A stretch of 64,000 nucleotides of DNA from Candidatus Cloacimonetes bacterium HGW-Cloacimonetes-3. Lineage in GTDB: Bacteria; Cloacimonadota; Cloacimonadia; Cloacimonadales; Cloacimonadaceae. The position numbers and the translations under genes are program-made. The notes beneath the pieces were generated by a model. It was not told the origin of the DNA. It made no database searches and was given only the letters and a program-made list of their open reading frames with translations. Numbering within the stretch: the stretch's first letter is position 1; each line of letters starts with the position of its first letter. Positions 46,200 to 55,711 of this stretch are shown here, in pieces. The stretch is from assembly GCA_002840645.1 (NCBI GenBank), contig PHBO01000001.1:124001-188000 (forward strand), written 5' to 3'.

Positions 46200-46999
46200 A
46201 TATCCGTTTCCTTTTGGCAGCAAATAGTACCGGGTTTGGGGCACTTGGCGGCGCATAAGTTGCAATGAATACAATCGTTAGATTGCACGAATTCTTGCTC
46301 TGTAATCTGCAAATTCATCGGGCAACTGATCTCGCATATCCCGCAATCTATACAACGCTCCAGATTGCGTGAAATCTTCCTGCGCTTAATCCCAACGAAA
46401 GAACCAAGCATCTGAAAGAGATTTAGCAAAGCGGCATAAGGACACAGATACCGGCACCAAAACCGCTCGATGTAGAGCCCTGCAGCTACTATCAGGGTAA
46501 GCACAGCTAAACCAGGGATAGCAAGCCGGGGAAACATAGAAATGGCATAAATGGGGCAGAAGCGGATGAAAATGTAGGCTATCCCGATTATGGACAGCAA
46601 TGAGGTGATTAACAGGACAGGATACTTTGTTCCGGCAAAACGAACCTCGTAAAAATATGGGACTCTGTGGCTTCGGCTGTACTTGGCGGAGCGAAGTGAA
46701 AACAGAGCTTCCTGAATGGTGCCAAGGGGGCAAAGATAACCACAGAACACGCGTCCGTGGAACATGCTGTGAATTAGAAATATCACTCCGGCGATTGCCG
46801 TGAACCAGAAAGCTCCCACGCTGAGGCTAAAAAATCCTGCGGGGCTGATACCAAAGCATACCGTGGCATAGGGGCAGATGGCATGTATGGCTTGCTTGTA
46901 GCCAAGAATGATCAGGCTTACAAATACAGACGAACATAGCAGAGCAAGTATCTGCATCGTTTGCCTTAAGTTTATCTTAGTAGGCTTCTTAGTTTTCAC
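46196..46999 (-). CDS. NapH/CcoG-like membrane Fe-S protein
   Basis: A 267-residue protein with about five membrane helices and the NapH-type loop FHGRVFCGYLCPLGTIQEALF plus a second FWCRYLCPYAALLNLFQ. The C terminus carries two 4Fe-4S motifs, CIDCGICEISCPM and CIHCNLCAAKCPKPGTICC. Relatives pass electrons between quinone or membrane pools and soluble Fe-S proteins. It follows korB by three bases and overlaps the polyferredoxin gene, so an electron relay with the Kor enzyme is likely. It could also move electrons to NAD or a quinone, which the sequence does not tell. Confidence 0.86.
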   Translation of the reverse strand: MKTKKPTKINLRQTMQILALLCSSVFVSLIILGYKQAIHAICPYATVCFGISPAGFFSLSVGAFWFTAIAGVIFLIHSMFHGRVFCGYLCPLGTIQEALFSLRSAKYSRSHRVPYFYEVRFAGTKYPVLLITSLLSIIGIAYIFIRFCPIYAISMFPRLAIPGLAVLTLIVAAGLYIERFWCRYLCPYAALLNLFQMLGSFVGIKRRKISRNLERCIDCGICEISCPMNLQITEQEFVQSNDCIHCNLCAAKCPKPGTICCQKETDI

Positions 47000-47002
47000 G
47001 GG

Positions 47003-47830
47003 CTAAATCTCAATTATATGTGTGCGTTGCAGCTTGGAAAGCCTGTCTCGCACGGGGTTTGCATCTTGGTATAAATCCTCATGATACACCGGCAGGAGCA
47101 TTTTGGAGAACACACCCAGATATATGTAATCCCTGTTTGTGGCAAGCTCCACCGCTTGTGAATTGCTGCTTGGAATAGCTTCCAGTAGCTTAATCTTATG
47201 GTTTAACTCTGTGTAGTTATTGTTATAGCTGACACATGGTTGCATAACTTCGATAAAGGAAAAACCTTTATGGTTTACCCCTTGCACAATCAGATCGGCA
47301 AGGTGATCGGGATTGGCACTGTATCCTCTTGCGGCGAAGGTTGCACCGGCTTCCAACAACAAAGGAATAGCCCGGAAAGGTCTTTCTATATTTCCGGCAG
47401 GAGTGGATAAGCCCTTGTAGCCATGCTCGCTAAGGGGGGAGAACTGGCCGGTGGTTAACCCATAAGTACCATTGTTGTGAAGGATTAAGGTGATATCCAT
47501 ATTCCGTTTAGCTGCGAACAGGGTGTGTTCCAACCCTTCACCAAGGCTGTCGCCATCCCCACCGAAACTGATTACCTGCAAATTGGGATTGGCGAGCTTG
47601 ATGCCGGAAGCAGTGGCAGTTCCTCTACCATGTAAGCCGTAAACACCGCTTAATGCTAAGTAATCAAATATCTTACCATGGCAGCCTATCCCACAAGTGA
47701 TAGCTATATCAGCAAGGGGTAATCCTGCCTCATGCAAGCTTGACATGGCTTTTTTAACCGCATTCAGGATGCCGAAGTTGCCACAGCCGCTGCACCAGGT
47801 GTTTTCTTTGTTGGTGCCAAGATCACGCAT
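47003..47830 (-). CDS. korB: 2-oxoacid:ferredoxin oxidoreductase, beta subunit
   Basis: A 275-residue thiamine-pyrophosphate-binding subunit. It opens WCSGCGNFGILNAVKKAM (CxxC cluster ligands), then TCGIGCHGKIFDYL and the TPP/Mg2+ motif ISFGGDGDSLGEGLEHTLFAAKRNMDITLILHNNGTYGLTTGQFSP. The enzyme oxidatively decarboxylates a 2-oxoacid to an acyl-CoA while reducing ferredoxin, and can run in reverse. The gene overlaps korA by eight bases. 2-oxoglutarate is the most likely substrate by family, but branched-chain oxoacids fit too. Confidence 0.92.
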   Translation of the reverse strand: MRDLGTNKENTWCSGCGNFGILNAVKKAMSSLHEAGLPLADIAITCGIGCHGKIFDYLALSGVYGLHGRGTATASGIKLANPNLQVISFGGDGDSLGEGLEHTLFAAKRNMDITLILHNNGTYGLTTGQFSPLSEHGYKGLSTPAGNIERPFRAIPLLLEAGATFAARGYSANPDHLADLIVQGVNHKGFSFIEVMQPCVSYNNNYTELNHKIKLLEAIPSSNSQAVELATNRDYIYLGVFSKMLLPVYHEDLYQDANPVRDRLSKLQRTHIIEI

Positions 47831-49547
47831 TGAAGCTTACCTCCAGTAGTGAAGCCAGTTCTTTGGGATCCCAGGGTCTTCCATCGTAGCGAAGAATGCT
47901 TTTTTTGATAACCACTCCTAACTCGCAGGAAAGAAGCTTGGCAAAGCTGCCGGTGGTGTTATGTTCTACAACAATAGCCTCACAAGCATTGAATTGGCAC
48001 AGTTCTGCTGTTGGGAAGGGCAACAAATAGATAAGTGATATAATTCGGAAGTCTGTTTTACAATGCTTCTTAGCTTCCTGTAACTCCATAACGGCAGAGC
48101 CGTATGCAAAGACAAGGGGACCGCCATCACCATACACAGCGATGCGTTTATAGCGTTTGGTAGCCTCGTACAAAGAATCCATTTTACGGCTACGTTTGTC
48201 TTTCATGGCGATAATTGCATCAGCCTTATCAGTGCGTAAGCCGGAGGGGATATGTTCGTGGGAATTCCATTTATTTACCACATCATCTGTTACATTTTCC
48301 AAACCGGGGAAAACCAAGGGTGATACCCCGCTTTCCTGTTGGGAATAACGCCTGTACGATGCAGATACATCTTCCTTGGGAGCGATAGCAGTATAATCAT
48401 CAGCAAAGGGAACTTCCGGAAACTTAGCAACACAGGTGCTGCTTTCGGATAAATGCTTATCACAAAGCAAAATAACCGGGCTTTGGAACTCCCAAGCCAA
48501 ACAAAGCAGTTCGGCAGACAATGAAAATGCATTAGTTATGGAATCCGGGGCAGCTACCACTCTGCCAAACTCTCCATGCCCCTGTGCGAGGGCAAAATTC
48601 AGGTCTTCCTGGGCAGTGTATGTGGATACGCCTGTTGCGGGTCCCGGGCGTGAAGAGAGAATGCATAACAAGGGTGCTTCTACCATCCCGGCAAGAGAAA
48701 AGGCTTCCTGCATCAAAGCGAAACCACCGCCACTACTACCTATGGCAGTTTTTGCACCGGCGAATACGCTGCCGATTGCCATATTAGCAGCAGCTAATTC
48801 GCTCTCAGCATGAATGGCATATACCTTGTGTGTAGTTTGTTTAAGGGCAAGATAGTGCAGGATAGAGGAGGCAGGAGTCATGGGATAAGCATAATAAAAA
48901 TCCAAGCCCGCTGTCCATGCCCCCAGAGCTATGGCTTGATTGCCGGATAGCAAACGGCGAGGCATACTATGTAGTGCATCAGGCAAACAGATATCTGCAC
49001 GGATGTCTGCTGCCTTCCCATGCTCCCATATTGCCTTAGCAAAACGAGAGTTCTCATCCAGATCACGCTTAAAGGCTTTTCGTACAGTTTGCTCCAGAAG
49101 CGTTTCATCCCAACCCATCCAGACAAAAAACAATGCGATCGCTGCCACAGAAATGTTGGAGGGCTTGCATTCAAGCTGTTTAGCAACTGTTAAAAAAGGG
49201 AATCCAAGTAAGCGTGCAGTGCCTGCATCGGGAAACTCCGCAGAGATATCAGAATTGTAGCAATGAAGGGATTGTTGTGGTGTTTTAAGCGTATCCAGCC
49301 AGTGTGTTTCCACGCTTCGCTGATCAAAGGAAATCAGTAAATCAGCATTAACATAAGCGTTGTGAATGGGTTCAGTAGAGAAGCTGACCGTGCTGAAATT
49401 GTGACCACCCTTTATCAGGCTCTGATAATCGTCCTGCTGGAACACAAACCAGCCTTGTTGCATCAAAGCTGAAGCAATTACCTGAGCGGACTTCTTTATC
49501 CCTTCGCCGGCTTTACCGCCTATTAGGACGCTATATATACAGCTCAT
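47823..49547 (-). CDS. korA: 2-oxoacid:ferredoxin oxidoreductase, fused gamma-alpha subunit
   Basis: A 574-residue fusion. Residues about 1-180 are the gamma domain (SVLIGGKAGEGIKKSAQVIASAL, QSLIKGGHNFSTVSFS). About 200-574 are the alpha/pyrimidine-binding domain (GNQAIALGAWTAGLDFYYAYPMTPASSIL, HAESELAAANMAIGSVFAGAKTAIGSSGGGFALM, SRPGPATGVSTYTAQEDL). The gamma-alpha fusion with a separate beta is the common two-gene Kor layout. No delta (ferredoxin) subunit gene is present; the Fe-S genes further down may replace it. It starts eight bases after the DUF2723 gene. Confidence 0.92.
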   Translation of the reverse strand: MSCIYSVLIGGKAGEGIKKSAQVIASALMQQGWFVFQQDDYQSLIKGGHNFSTVSFSTEPIHNAYVNADLLISFDQRSVETHWLDTLKTPQQSLHCYNSDISAEFPDAGTARLLGFPFLTVAKQLECKPSNISVAAIALFFVWMGWDETLLEQTVRKAFKRDLDENSRFAKAIWEHGKAADIRADICLPDALHSMPRRLLSGNQAIALGAWTAGLDFYYAYPMTPASSILHYLALKQTTHKVYAIHAESELAAANMAIGSVFAGAKTAIGSSGGGFALMQEAFSLAGMVEAPLLCILSSRPGPATGVSTYTAQEDLNFALAQGHGEFGRVVAAPDSITNAFSLSAELLCLAWEFQSPVILLCDKHLSESSTCVAKFPEVPFADDYTAIAPKEDVSASYRRYSQQESGVSPLVFPGLENVTDDVVNKWNSHEHIPSGLRTDKADAIIAMKDKRSRKMDSLYEATKRYKRIAVYGDGGPLVFAYGSAVMELQEAKKHCKTDFRIISLIYLLPFPTAELCQFNACEAIVVEHNTTGSFAKLLSCELGVVIKKSILRYDGRPWDPKELASLLEVSFNA

Positions 49548-49555
49548 TAAGTGCG

Positions 49556-52336
49556 TTATCTAACAAGACCCGATTGTTTAGCTTCAGCGGAAGCGGTATT
49601 CTTGGATTCTTCCGGTGAGGCATTTAGTTGTTCCTCAAAATAGGAGAGATCATATAGCATTTTACTCCGCATCTCGGCAAAGAGCTTCTTAATCTCTGGA
49701 GCTCTGTTGTACTCAAGCGCTATGTGCATCCCAAGCTGGGCGTAATAATCCTGTGCAGGATATTGCAGCATCCCCATTTTTAACATTGGAATAACCTGTT
49801 GGGGGTAGTTTTTCACCACGTGCGATAACACATAACTAAGATATATGCGCCACCCGTCGGGATGAGGGAAGATAGTCTCAACCACAAATTTATCCAGCTT
49901 AGCCCACTGTCCTGTGGCACTATAATAGTTCGTGTAGAACTCGGTTAGCTTTATCTCGCTATCAATATACTTGCGTCCGCGGGAAACATATTCTAATGCC
50001 TTGTCATATTGTTTGATACTAACAAAGTAGTTAGCAGCGCGCACATAACCGGAACCATAATTCATCACCAAACGTGTCATGTTTTCATCCTTGAACACGC
50101 GGCTATCCGATATGGAGCGGTATTGATACACGTTATCGATATTCTTTAACAGGCGGTTAATATCCATTTGGTCATCACCGGGGATATTTACCACTCTGGA
50201 CACCATCCCCTCGTTGCGGGCATAATCCTCAAAGCCAATAAAACTCTCGCAGGTAACTGCAAAGTAGATGGGGCGTTTGCCAAAGTTGTCCTTAATAATC
50301 TGAATAACCGCTTGATCAGCTATACGGTAAAATGGCTCATTTTTACGCCATTCGGCAGTAGGCGGGATTTGTAGGCTAAACCCCATATCAGGGTGCGCAG
50401 GCGGTCCAGGAACCACAATATCTTCTTCTATCCGCCTTAAGCCTAATTCGTCAATCTGGTCATCAGGCATGTTAAAAAGGATACCTTCTTTATCCCTGAT
50501 TTGTCTGATATACCAAGGTGTGTTCAGCAGCGACAGATTGGCGATGGACACATCTTTACGGATACCCTTCAGGTATTTGTTTTTATATTCCATGGCGGCT
50601 TGGATGGCTGCTTTGCTTTCATCTGTGGGATACACATCCTTGGCAGGATGTACGTATTCCTTGGAATTCGGATCAGCTACACTTTGGGCAAACCAAAGCG
50701 GGAAGGTGTCATTATCACCATTGGTAAATATAATGGCATTCTCCTCCAGCGAATTCAGGAAGTTCAGCCCATAATCCAAGGCAATGTACTCATGAGAGCG
50801 ATCATGCATTTTGTACTGAGCCACAAAATTGTGCAGCGGAATGGCACTTAGCAGGATGACAAACAGTATTTTAGGCGCATTGCTTTTCCAGATGTTTACC
50901 AGCGCTAAACTGCCTATGCCTAACCAGATTGCCCACATGTTGTATGCCACCACAAAGAAGTAATCTCTATCCCTAACTTCTGCATTGGAAAGGTTCATGA
51001 TAAACACCATTGCTACCGTGGTTAACAGAATCACAGACAGGAAGTAACGGAAACTGTGCTTGTTCATGCGGAAGTGGAAGATGGCACCAGCTACGCCAAG
51101 AAACATGATGAGGAAATTACCAAGGCTGCGTAAGTAGTTGGCGGGAGAGCCGGCAAGCTTGGCAAAAATGCCCTCAGGAAACCATTGCATACCGAAATAA
51201 CGCAGGAAATGGAAGCCGATCTGATCCGTGAAGAAGTTACCCCGTCTCTGAATAAAGCTTGTGTTGCCATATTGCTTGCGTAAAACGTAGTCTTTAAACA
51301 TCTGAAGCGTACTGGGATGTCCTTCATTGATGAAGGGACGATCAGCAGCTCTAACCATCAGATAAATATGGGAAGAAAGCCCCACCAGTACCAAGCCGAA
51401 GCCTATTATCCATACTCTGCGGTCTATCACATCTTTTAGCTCTGCATACATTATGAGTAATGCGACAATGGCAAAGCCCCACTTATCAAAATCATCAATG
51501 GCAAGTCCCTTGCCAATAGAGCCAAATATGAAGTAACCGGCAAACAGAGCCAGAGTATAGCCGATAACCTTCAGCCAAAAGTTGCCTCCTTTCATACCCT
51601 TTTGAAACAGGGGATAAACCACAATAAACAGCACTGCCGGAGCTACCTGTAGGGCTGTCTGGTGAACGCAGAATCCGACAAAGAAAAGATATACGATCAG
51701 AAGCAAGATGTTTTGATGAGAAAAGTCTTTCGATTTCTGCACCCAAACCATGGTTAACCAAAGGATGAGATTGATAAAGAAGACCAATCCGGAGTACACT
51801 TCCGCTTCCACAGCATTCATCCAGAAGGTAAAGGAAAACGCCGTGTATAGAGCTGCTATTACTCCGGCAAAGATGGCTTCCCATGCTTTTATCTTGAACA
51901 TGCTGGCGAACTGAACCGTTAGCAGATAGGTGAACATTACCGCAAAAGCACTGGTTAAGCCCGAGATAAAGGAGGCAATCACAGCGTGTGAAAACATACC
52001 GCCAAGAAGCGAAACTATAGCCTTGCCAAAAAGGATATAGAAAGGATTGCCGGGAGGATGAGGAACACCAAGAATACTTATACAGGTGGCATATTCTCCG
52101 CTGTCCCAGAAGGACATAGTCCGTGCCTGGGTAAGCATGTAAACAATAAGAGTGAAGACAAACAAGCCCAATGCTATCAAACGGTTCTTGTCTATAGGTA
52201 CTATCGTCTGTGGTTTCAGCAAGGTATCGTCTAACTTTACATATGCTTCAGGTTTCTCATATTCAGGGTGAGTAGTTTTTCCGGGTTTGTTTTTCCCCTG
52301 TTGAGCTCTTTTTTGGCGTATATTGATTTCGTTCAC
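49556..52336 (-). CDS. DUF2723 polytopic membrane protein with TPR-like tail
   Basis: A 926-residue protein starting at a GTG with AAGGAG eight bases upstream. A basic N-terminal tail is followed by a dozen or so membrane helices (about 52-490). The DUF2723 landmark ARTMSFWDSGEYATCISILGVPHPPGNPFYILFGK carries the acidic WDSGEY and PHPPG residues expected of a GT-C glycosyltransferase fold. A soluble part with helical repeats lies at the C terminus (about 720-900). In FCB bacteria DUF2723 proteins are thought to be protein O-mannosyltransferases or relatives; no activity can be read from the sequence. It sits between the ABC permeases and Kor. Confidence 0.82.
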   Translation of the reverse strand: MNEINIRQKRAQQGKNKPGKTTHPEYEKPEAYVKLDDTLLKPQTIVPIDKNRLIALGLFVFTLIVYMLTQARTMSFWDSGEYATCISILGVPHPPGNPFYILFGKAIVSLLGGMFSHAVIASFISGLTSAFAVMFTYLLTVQFASMFKIKAWEAIFAGVIAALYTAFSFTFWMNAVEAEVYSGLVFFINLILWLTMVWVQKSKDFSHQNILLLIVYLFFVGFCVHQTALQVAPAVLFIVVYPLFQKGMKGGNFWLKVIGYTLALFAGYFIFGSIGKGLAIDDFDKWGFAIVALLIMYAELKDVIDRRVWIIGFGLVLVGLSSHIYLMVRAADRPFINEGHPSTLQMFKDYVLRKQYGNTSFIQRRGNFFTDQIGFHFLRYFGMQWFPEGIFAKLAGSPANYLRSLGNFLIMFLGVAGAIFHFRMNKHSFRYFLSVILLTTVAMVFIMNLSNAEVRDRDYFFVVAYNMWAIWLGIGSLALVNIWKSNAPKILFVILLSAIPLHNFVAQYKMHDRSHEYIALDYGLNFLNSLEENAIIFTNGDNDTFPLWFAQSVADPNSKEYVHPAKDVYPTDESKAAIQAAMEYKNKYLKGIRKDVSIANLSLLNTPWYIRQIRDKEGILFNMPDDQIDELGLRRIEEDIVVPGPPAHPDMGFSLQIPPTAEWRKNEPFYRIADQAVIQIIKDNFGKRPIYFAVTCESFIGFEDYARNEGMVSRVVNIPGDDQMDINRLLKNIDNVYQYRSISDSRVFKDENMTRLVMNYGSGYVRAANYFVSIKQYDKALEYVSRGRKYIDSEIKLTEFYTNYYSATGQWAKLDKFVVETIFPHPDGWRIYLSYVLSHVVKNYPQQVIPMLKMGMLQYPAQDYYAQLGMHIALEYNRAPEIKKLFAEMRSKMLYDLSYFEEQLNASPEESKNTASAEAKQSGLVR

Positions 52337-52348
52337 GTTTATAGCTCC

Positions 52349-53338
52349 TTAGTCTTTCAAGCCGGCTTTGGCATAGCTGGCGATGATTTGTTTTTGTGCC
52401 ATGAAGAAAAGGATCAGTATGGGTATTATACTAAATGTGGAAGCAGCCATCAGCAGCGTAGTTTGTGTGGACGCCTCCTGATTGAAATAGCTTAATCCCA
52501 CCTGTAATACCCGCAATTCAGGTCTGTTTGTCATTACCAAAGGCCACATGAAGCTATTCCAGCTACCGATCAGAGAAAATATGGAAGCCGTAGCTATGAT
52601 GGGTTTGGATAAGGGAATCATTATGCGCCATAACATGCCAAAGGTGCTGCATCCATCTATTGCTGCCGCATCAAACAGCTCTTGCGGTAAAGACTTGAAG
52701 TGCTGACGGAAGAGGAAGATAGTGAAGATATTCACACACCATGGGACAATAAGTGCTTGGTAAGTATCCAGCCAGTGTATCTTATCTAACAGCACATAGG
52801 AAGAGATTAAGTAAATCGGCTCGGGAACCATCATCATGCTTAGGAATAGATAAAAGAAGAAATCCCTGCCTGTGAATTCCATTCTGGCAAAGGCATAAGC
52901 CGCCAGCATAGAGGTTATCAACACCCCTATCAAGGATAGGAAACTAACATACAAGGTATTAGCAAAGTACAAGCCAAATGGCACTTTTTTAAATGCTTTC
53001 GTGAAATTCTTCCAATGAAAGCTGGGGACTTTCTTGATTAGCTTAATCTGGCTACTGGGTGCTTCCTGATATTCTTTTACTATTTTGCCATCACTATCTA
53101 ACAAATGGATAATGCTGGTACTGCCTTTTTCCATTACAAGCAGGACTTTCTTTGCTTTGCCTGCGCCACTATCCCACACATGGTATTCTTCTTTGGGGAT
53201 GAAAGTGGATTCATGCTTGTTGAATTCAGACTGGGTCATCAAAGCGGTGGAGATCATCCAGATAAAAGGGACGATCATCATTAATCCAAACACACTAAGT
53301 ACGGTGTAGATGATGGACATGCGTATTTTCTCGTTCAT
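52349..53338 (-). CDS. Sugar-type ABC permease, MalG-like, with extracytoplasmic insert
   Basis: A 329-residue permease with the EAA-type loop DAAAIDGCSTFGMLWRIMIPLSKPI. After the first helix (VLSVFGLMMIVPFIWMISTAL) there is an unusual soluble insert of about 75 residues, residues about 38-115 (EEYHVWDSGAGKAKKVLLV, ending in SFHWKNFTKAFK). In MalG-type proteins this loop is much shorter. GGAGG precedes the start. It partners the MalF-like gene upstream. There is no ATPase or binding protein in the operon. Confidence 0.85.
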   Translation of the reverse strand: MNEKIRMSIIYTVLSVFGLMMIVPFIWMISTALMTQSEFNKHESTFIPKEEYHVWDSGAGKAKKVLLVMEKGSTSIIHLLDSDGKIVKEYQEAPSSQIKLIKKVPSFHWKNFTKAFKKVPFGLYFANTLYVSFLSLIGVLITSMLAAYAFARMEFTGRDFFFYLFLSMMMVPEPIYLISSYVLLDKIHWLDTYQALIVPWCVNIFTIFLFRQHFKSLPQELFDAAAIDGCSTFGMLWRIMIPLSKPIIATASIFSLIGSWNSFMWPLVMTNRPELRVLQVGLSYFNQEASTQTTLLMAASTFSIIPILILFFMAQKQIIASYAKAGLKD

Positions 53339-53348
53339 CTTCCACCTC

Positions 53349-54281
53349 CTAATAGTTCACATGTTTTTCCAGACGTTTCTGGAAAACAGTGAGAGCAAGA
53401 ATTAAAACAAACAGTGCTAATGCCACAGCACTGGCATAGCCCATATCCAGGGTATCAAAGCCTTTCTCGTAAATATAGTACACAATCAGTTTCGTCGTAT
53501 TAAGGGGTCCGCCTTTGTCTGTCATCAGGTATATCTGAGCGAAAGCCTGGAAACTAACTATCGTAGTCATAATCAGCACATAAAAGGTAGTGGGTGAGAC
53601 CAATGGCAGAGTAATCCGCCAGAACTGTCTCATTTTACTGGCTCCATCAATCTCCGCAGCCTCATAATAAACCTTGGAGATATTCTGCAAACCTGCAAGA
53701 TAGATAATAGTGTTATAGCCCAATCCCTTCCACACCGTCATTATAATAATGGCAAACAGGGCTTGGGAAGGACCGCCTAACCATTTCGGCAAAGATATTC
53801 CCATCCCCGTGAAGAATATCTCAAAGATACCCCTTGCTTCGGACAGCCATTTCTGTGGTTCAATACCAACCCAACCGATCATAGTATTCATCAATCCGGT
53901 CTGCTCGTTAAACATAATTTTCCACACAATTGAAACAGCCACAAGCGAAGTAACAAAAGGCATAAAGTACACTGTCCTGAACAAACCTTTTAAGGCTTTT
54001 ATCTGATTCAGCATCACGGCAAATAGCAGCGAGAATACTATACTTGCGGGAACAACAATAATCACTAACCAGAAGGTGTTGGTCATAGACTGCCAGAACA
54101 CATCATCTTTCAGCATGTTAGTATAGTTCATTAAGCCGATGAATTTCCCTGTTCCTTTGATAGACCATTCAAAGAAGCTGATCACAAAGGACATCACAAT
54201 GGGGATGAGGCGAAAGGCAAACAGAAGGGCAAACGCCGGCATAATGTATAGGTATGGCGACACTTTCCATTTAGTTTTCAT
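53349..54281 (-). CDS. Sugar-type ABC permease, MalF/UgpA-like
   Basis: A 310-residue permease with six helices, the opening PYLYIMPAFALLFAFRLIPIVMSFVISFFEW, and the coupling loop EAAEIDGASKMRQFWRITLPLVSPT. It begins two bases after the stop of the response regulator gene, so its expression is tied to the two-component genes. The substrate may be a saccharide or glycerol-phosphate-like solute but is not determined here. Confidence 0.88.
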   Translation of the reverse strand: MKTKWKVSPYLYIMPAFALLFAFRLIPIVMSFVISFFEWSIKGTGKFIGLMNYTNMLKDDVFWQSMTNTFWLVIIVVPASIVFSLLFAVMLNQIKALKGLFRTVYFMPFVTSLVAVSIVWKIMFNEQTGLMNTMIGWVGIEPQKWLSEARGIFEIFFTGMGISLPKWLGGPSQALFAIIIMTVWKGLGYNTIIYLAGLQNISKVYYEAAEIDGASKMRQFWRITLPLVSPTTFYVLIMTTIVSFQAFAQIYLMTDKGGPLNTTKLIVYYIYEKGFDTLDMGYASAVALALFVLILALTVFQKRLEKHVNY

Positions 54282-54283
54282 TG

Positions 54284-55711
54284 TTAACCCACTTTATCTT
54301 CATTATTATTGGTTTTTTGCTTGCGGTAATGGCTATAATCAATACCGAGCTGTTCACATTTTTTATATAGATTGTCTCGTGTAATTCCTGATACTTTGGA
54401 TGCCAGGCTAAAGTTTCCTTCGCATTGGGACAGCAACTGCTGGAAATAGCGTCTGGAGAAATCCTGCTTTGCGTTGTGCCAATCGCCGGTTCCTTCCTGC
54501 AAGTTTGCGAAAGGGCTTATCTCGGCAGTACCAAAGATGTTTTCCGGCAGGTCTTCGGGTTGGATAACCTTGTGTTCTGCCAGTATCACTGCATGTTCGA
54601 TGGCATTTCGCAGCTCTCGTATGTTTCCCTTCCATTCATAGTTCAATAACATGGATAGCACACCGGGAGACAGCTTCAGCTCGCTCTTCTTATACTTGGC
54701 GCAGAACTCTGAGGTAAACGCACTGGCAAGAACTTTTATATCGTCTTTGCGCTCTCTTAGCGGCGGGATATGAAGTTTGATAACGTTCAGACGGTAATAA
54801 AGATCTTCACGGAATGTGCCATTATCCACGCTCTCTTTGATATCCTTATTGGTAGCGGCGATAAGGCGAACATCGGTATGCATATCATGATCGCTGCCAA
54901 CCTGACGGAACACGCCTGCTTCCAGCACTTTCAGCAGTTTAACCTGAAAAGCCAGTGAGGTTTCTGTTATTTCGTCCAGGAATAGTGTTCCCCCGTTGGC
55001 TTCCTGAAAATAACCAACTTTATCTCTGAATGCGTCTGTGAAAGAGCCACGCTTGTGACCAAACAGCAAGCTTTCCAACAGAGTTTCGGTTAAACTTCCA
55101 CAGTTTACCGCTACGAACTTCTGATTTTTACGCAGGCTGTTACAATGGATCAATTCTGCAAAAACGCTTTTACCAACCCCGGTTTCCCCGGTAATCAAAG
55201 CAAGGGTATCCAGCTTGGCAATTTTCTTCACTTTTTGCAGCAGGGATTGTATTGCCAGCGAATTGCCGATAATCAAATCTGTCTCAATATCTTTCTGGAT
55301 CATGGCGTTCAGCCTTTGGTTCTCAGCTATCAGCCATTGGGTTTGCAGGATTTTTTCCACCTGGATGTTTATCAGATCAAGGTTACGGAATGGCTTCACC
55401 AGATATTCGTTTGCTCCCAGTTTCATAGCGGATACAGCCGTTTCTATAGATGCCTGACCGCTGATGGCTATAACAGCTGTAAAAGGGTAATTCTGGGCAA
55501 TTTCCTGGATCAAATCCAAGCCATTTTCGCCGGGTAATACTAAGTCTATTATGGCTATATGATACCTGTTTTGCTCCAGCAATGAACGTGCCTCAACCAG
55601 GCTTAAAGCTGTATCTATATTATACGGAGCTCCAAGTTGCAGCTGGAAAAGCTCCAGTGTCTCCAGGCTATCATCCACTACTAATACTTTGTGTTTTACT
55701 GCGTCGCTCAT
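54284..55711 (-). CDS. Sigma-54-dependent response regulator (NtrC family)
   Basis: A 475-residue regulator with three domains. The receiver (1-120) has D13, D14, phospho-acceptor D56 (AIIDLVLP) and K106. The AAA+ domain (about 145-385) has Walker A GETGVGKS (175-182), Walker B GTLFLDEI (241-248) and the sigma-54 contact loop. A Fis-type helix-turn-helix lies near 436-461 (ASKVSGITRDNLYKKCEQLG). The loop reads GSFTDA (222-227) instead of the consensus GAFTGA, a variant at two positions. It overlaps the kinase gene by four bases (ATGA) and is followed at once by ABC permease genes. Target promoters were not recognised. Confidence 0.92.
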   Translation of the reverse strand: MSDAVKHKVLVVDDSLETLELFQLQLGAPYNIDTALSLVEARSLLEQNRYHIAIIDLVLPGENGLDLIQEIAQNYPFTAVIAISGQASIETAVSAMKLGANEYLVKPFRNLDLINIQVEKILQTQWLIAENQRLNAMIQKDIETDLIIGNSLAIQSLLQKVKKIAKLDTLALITGETGVGKSVFAELIHCNSLRKNQKFVAVNCGSLTETLLESLLFGHKRGSFTDAFRDKVGYFQEANGGTLFLDEITETSLAFQVKLLKVLEAGVFRQVGSDHDMHTDVRLIAATNKDIKESVDNGTFREDLYYRLNVIKLHIPPLRERKDDIKVLASAFTSEFCAKYKKSELKLSPGVLSMLLNYEWKGNIRELRNAIEHAVILAEHKVIQPEDLPENIFGTAEISPFANLQEGTGDWHNAKQDFSRRYFQQLLSQCEGNFSLASKVSGITRDNLYKKCEQLGIDYSHYRKQKTNNNEDKVG

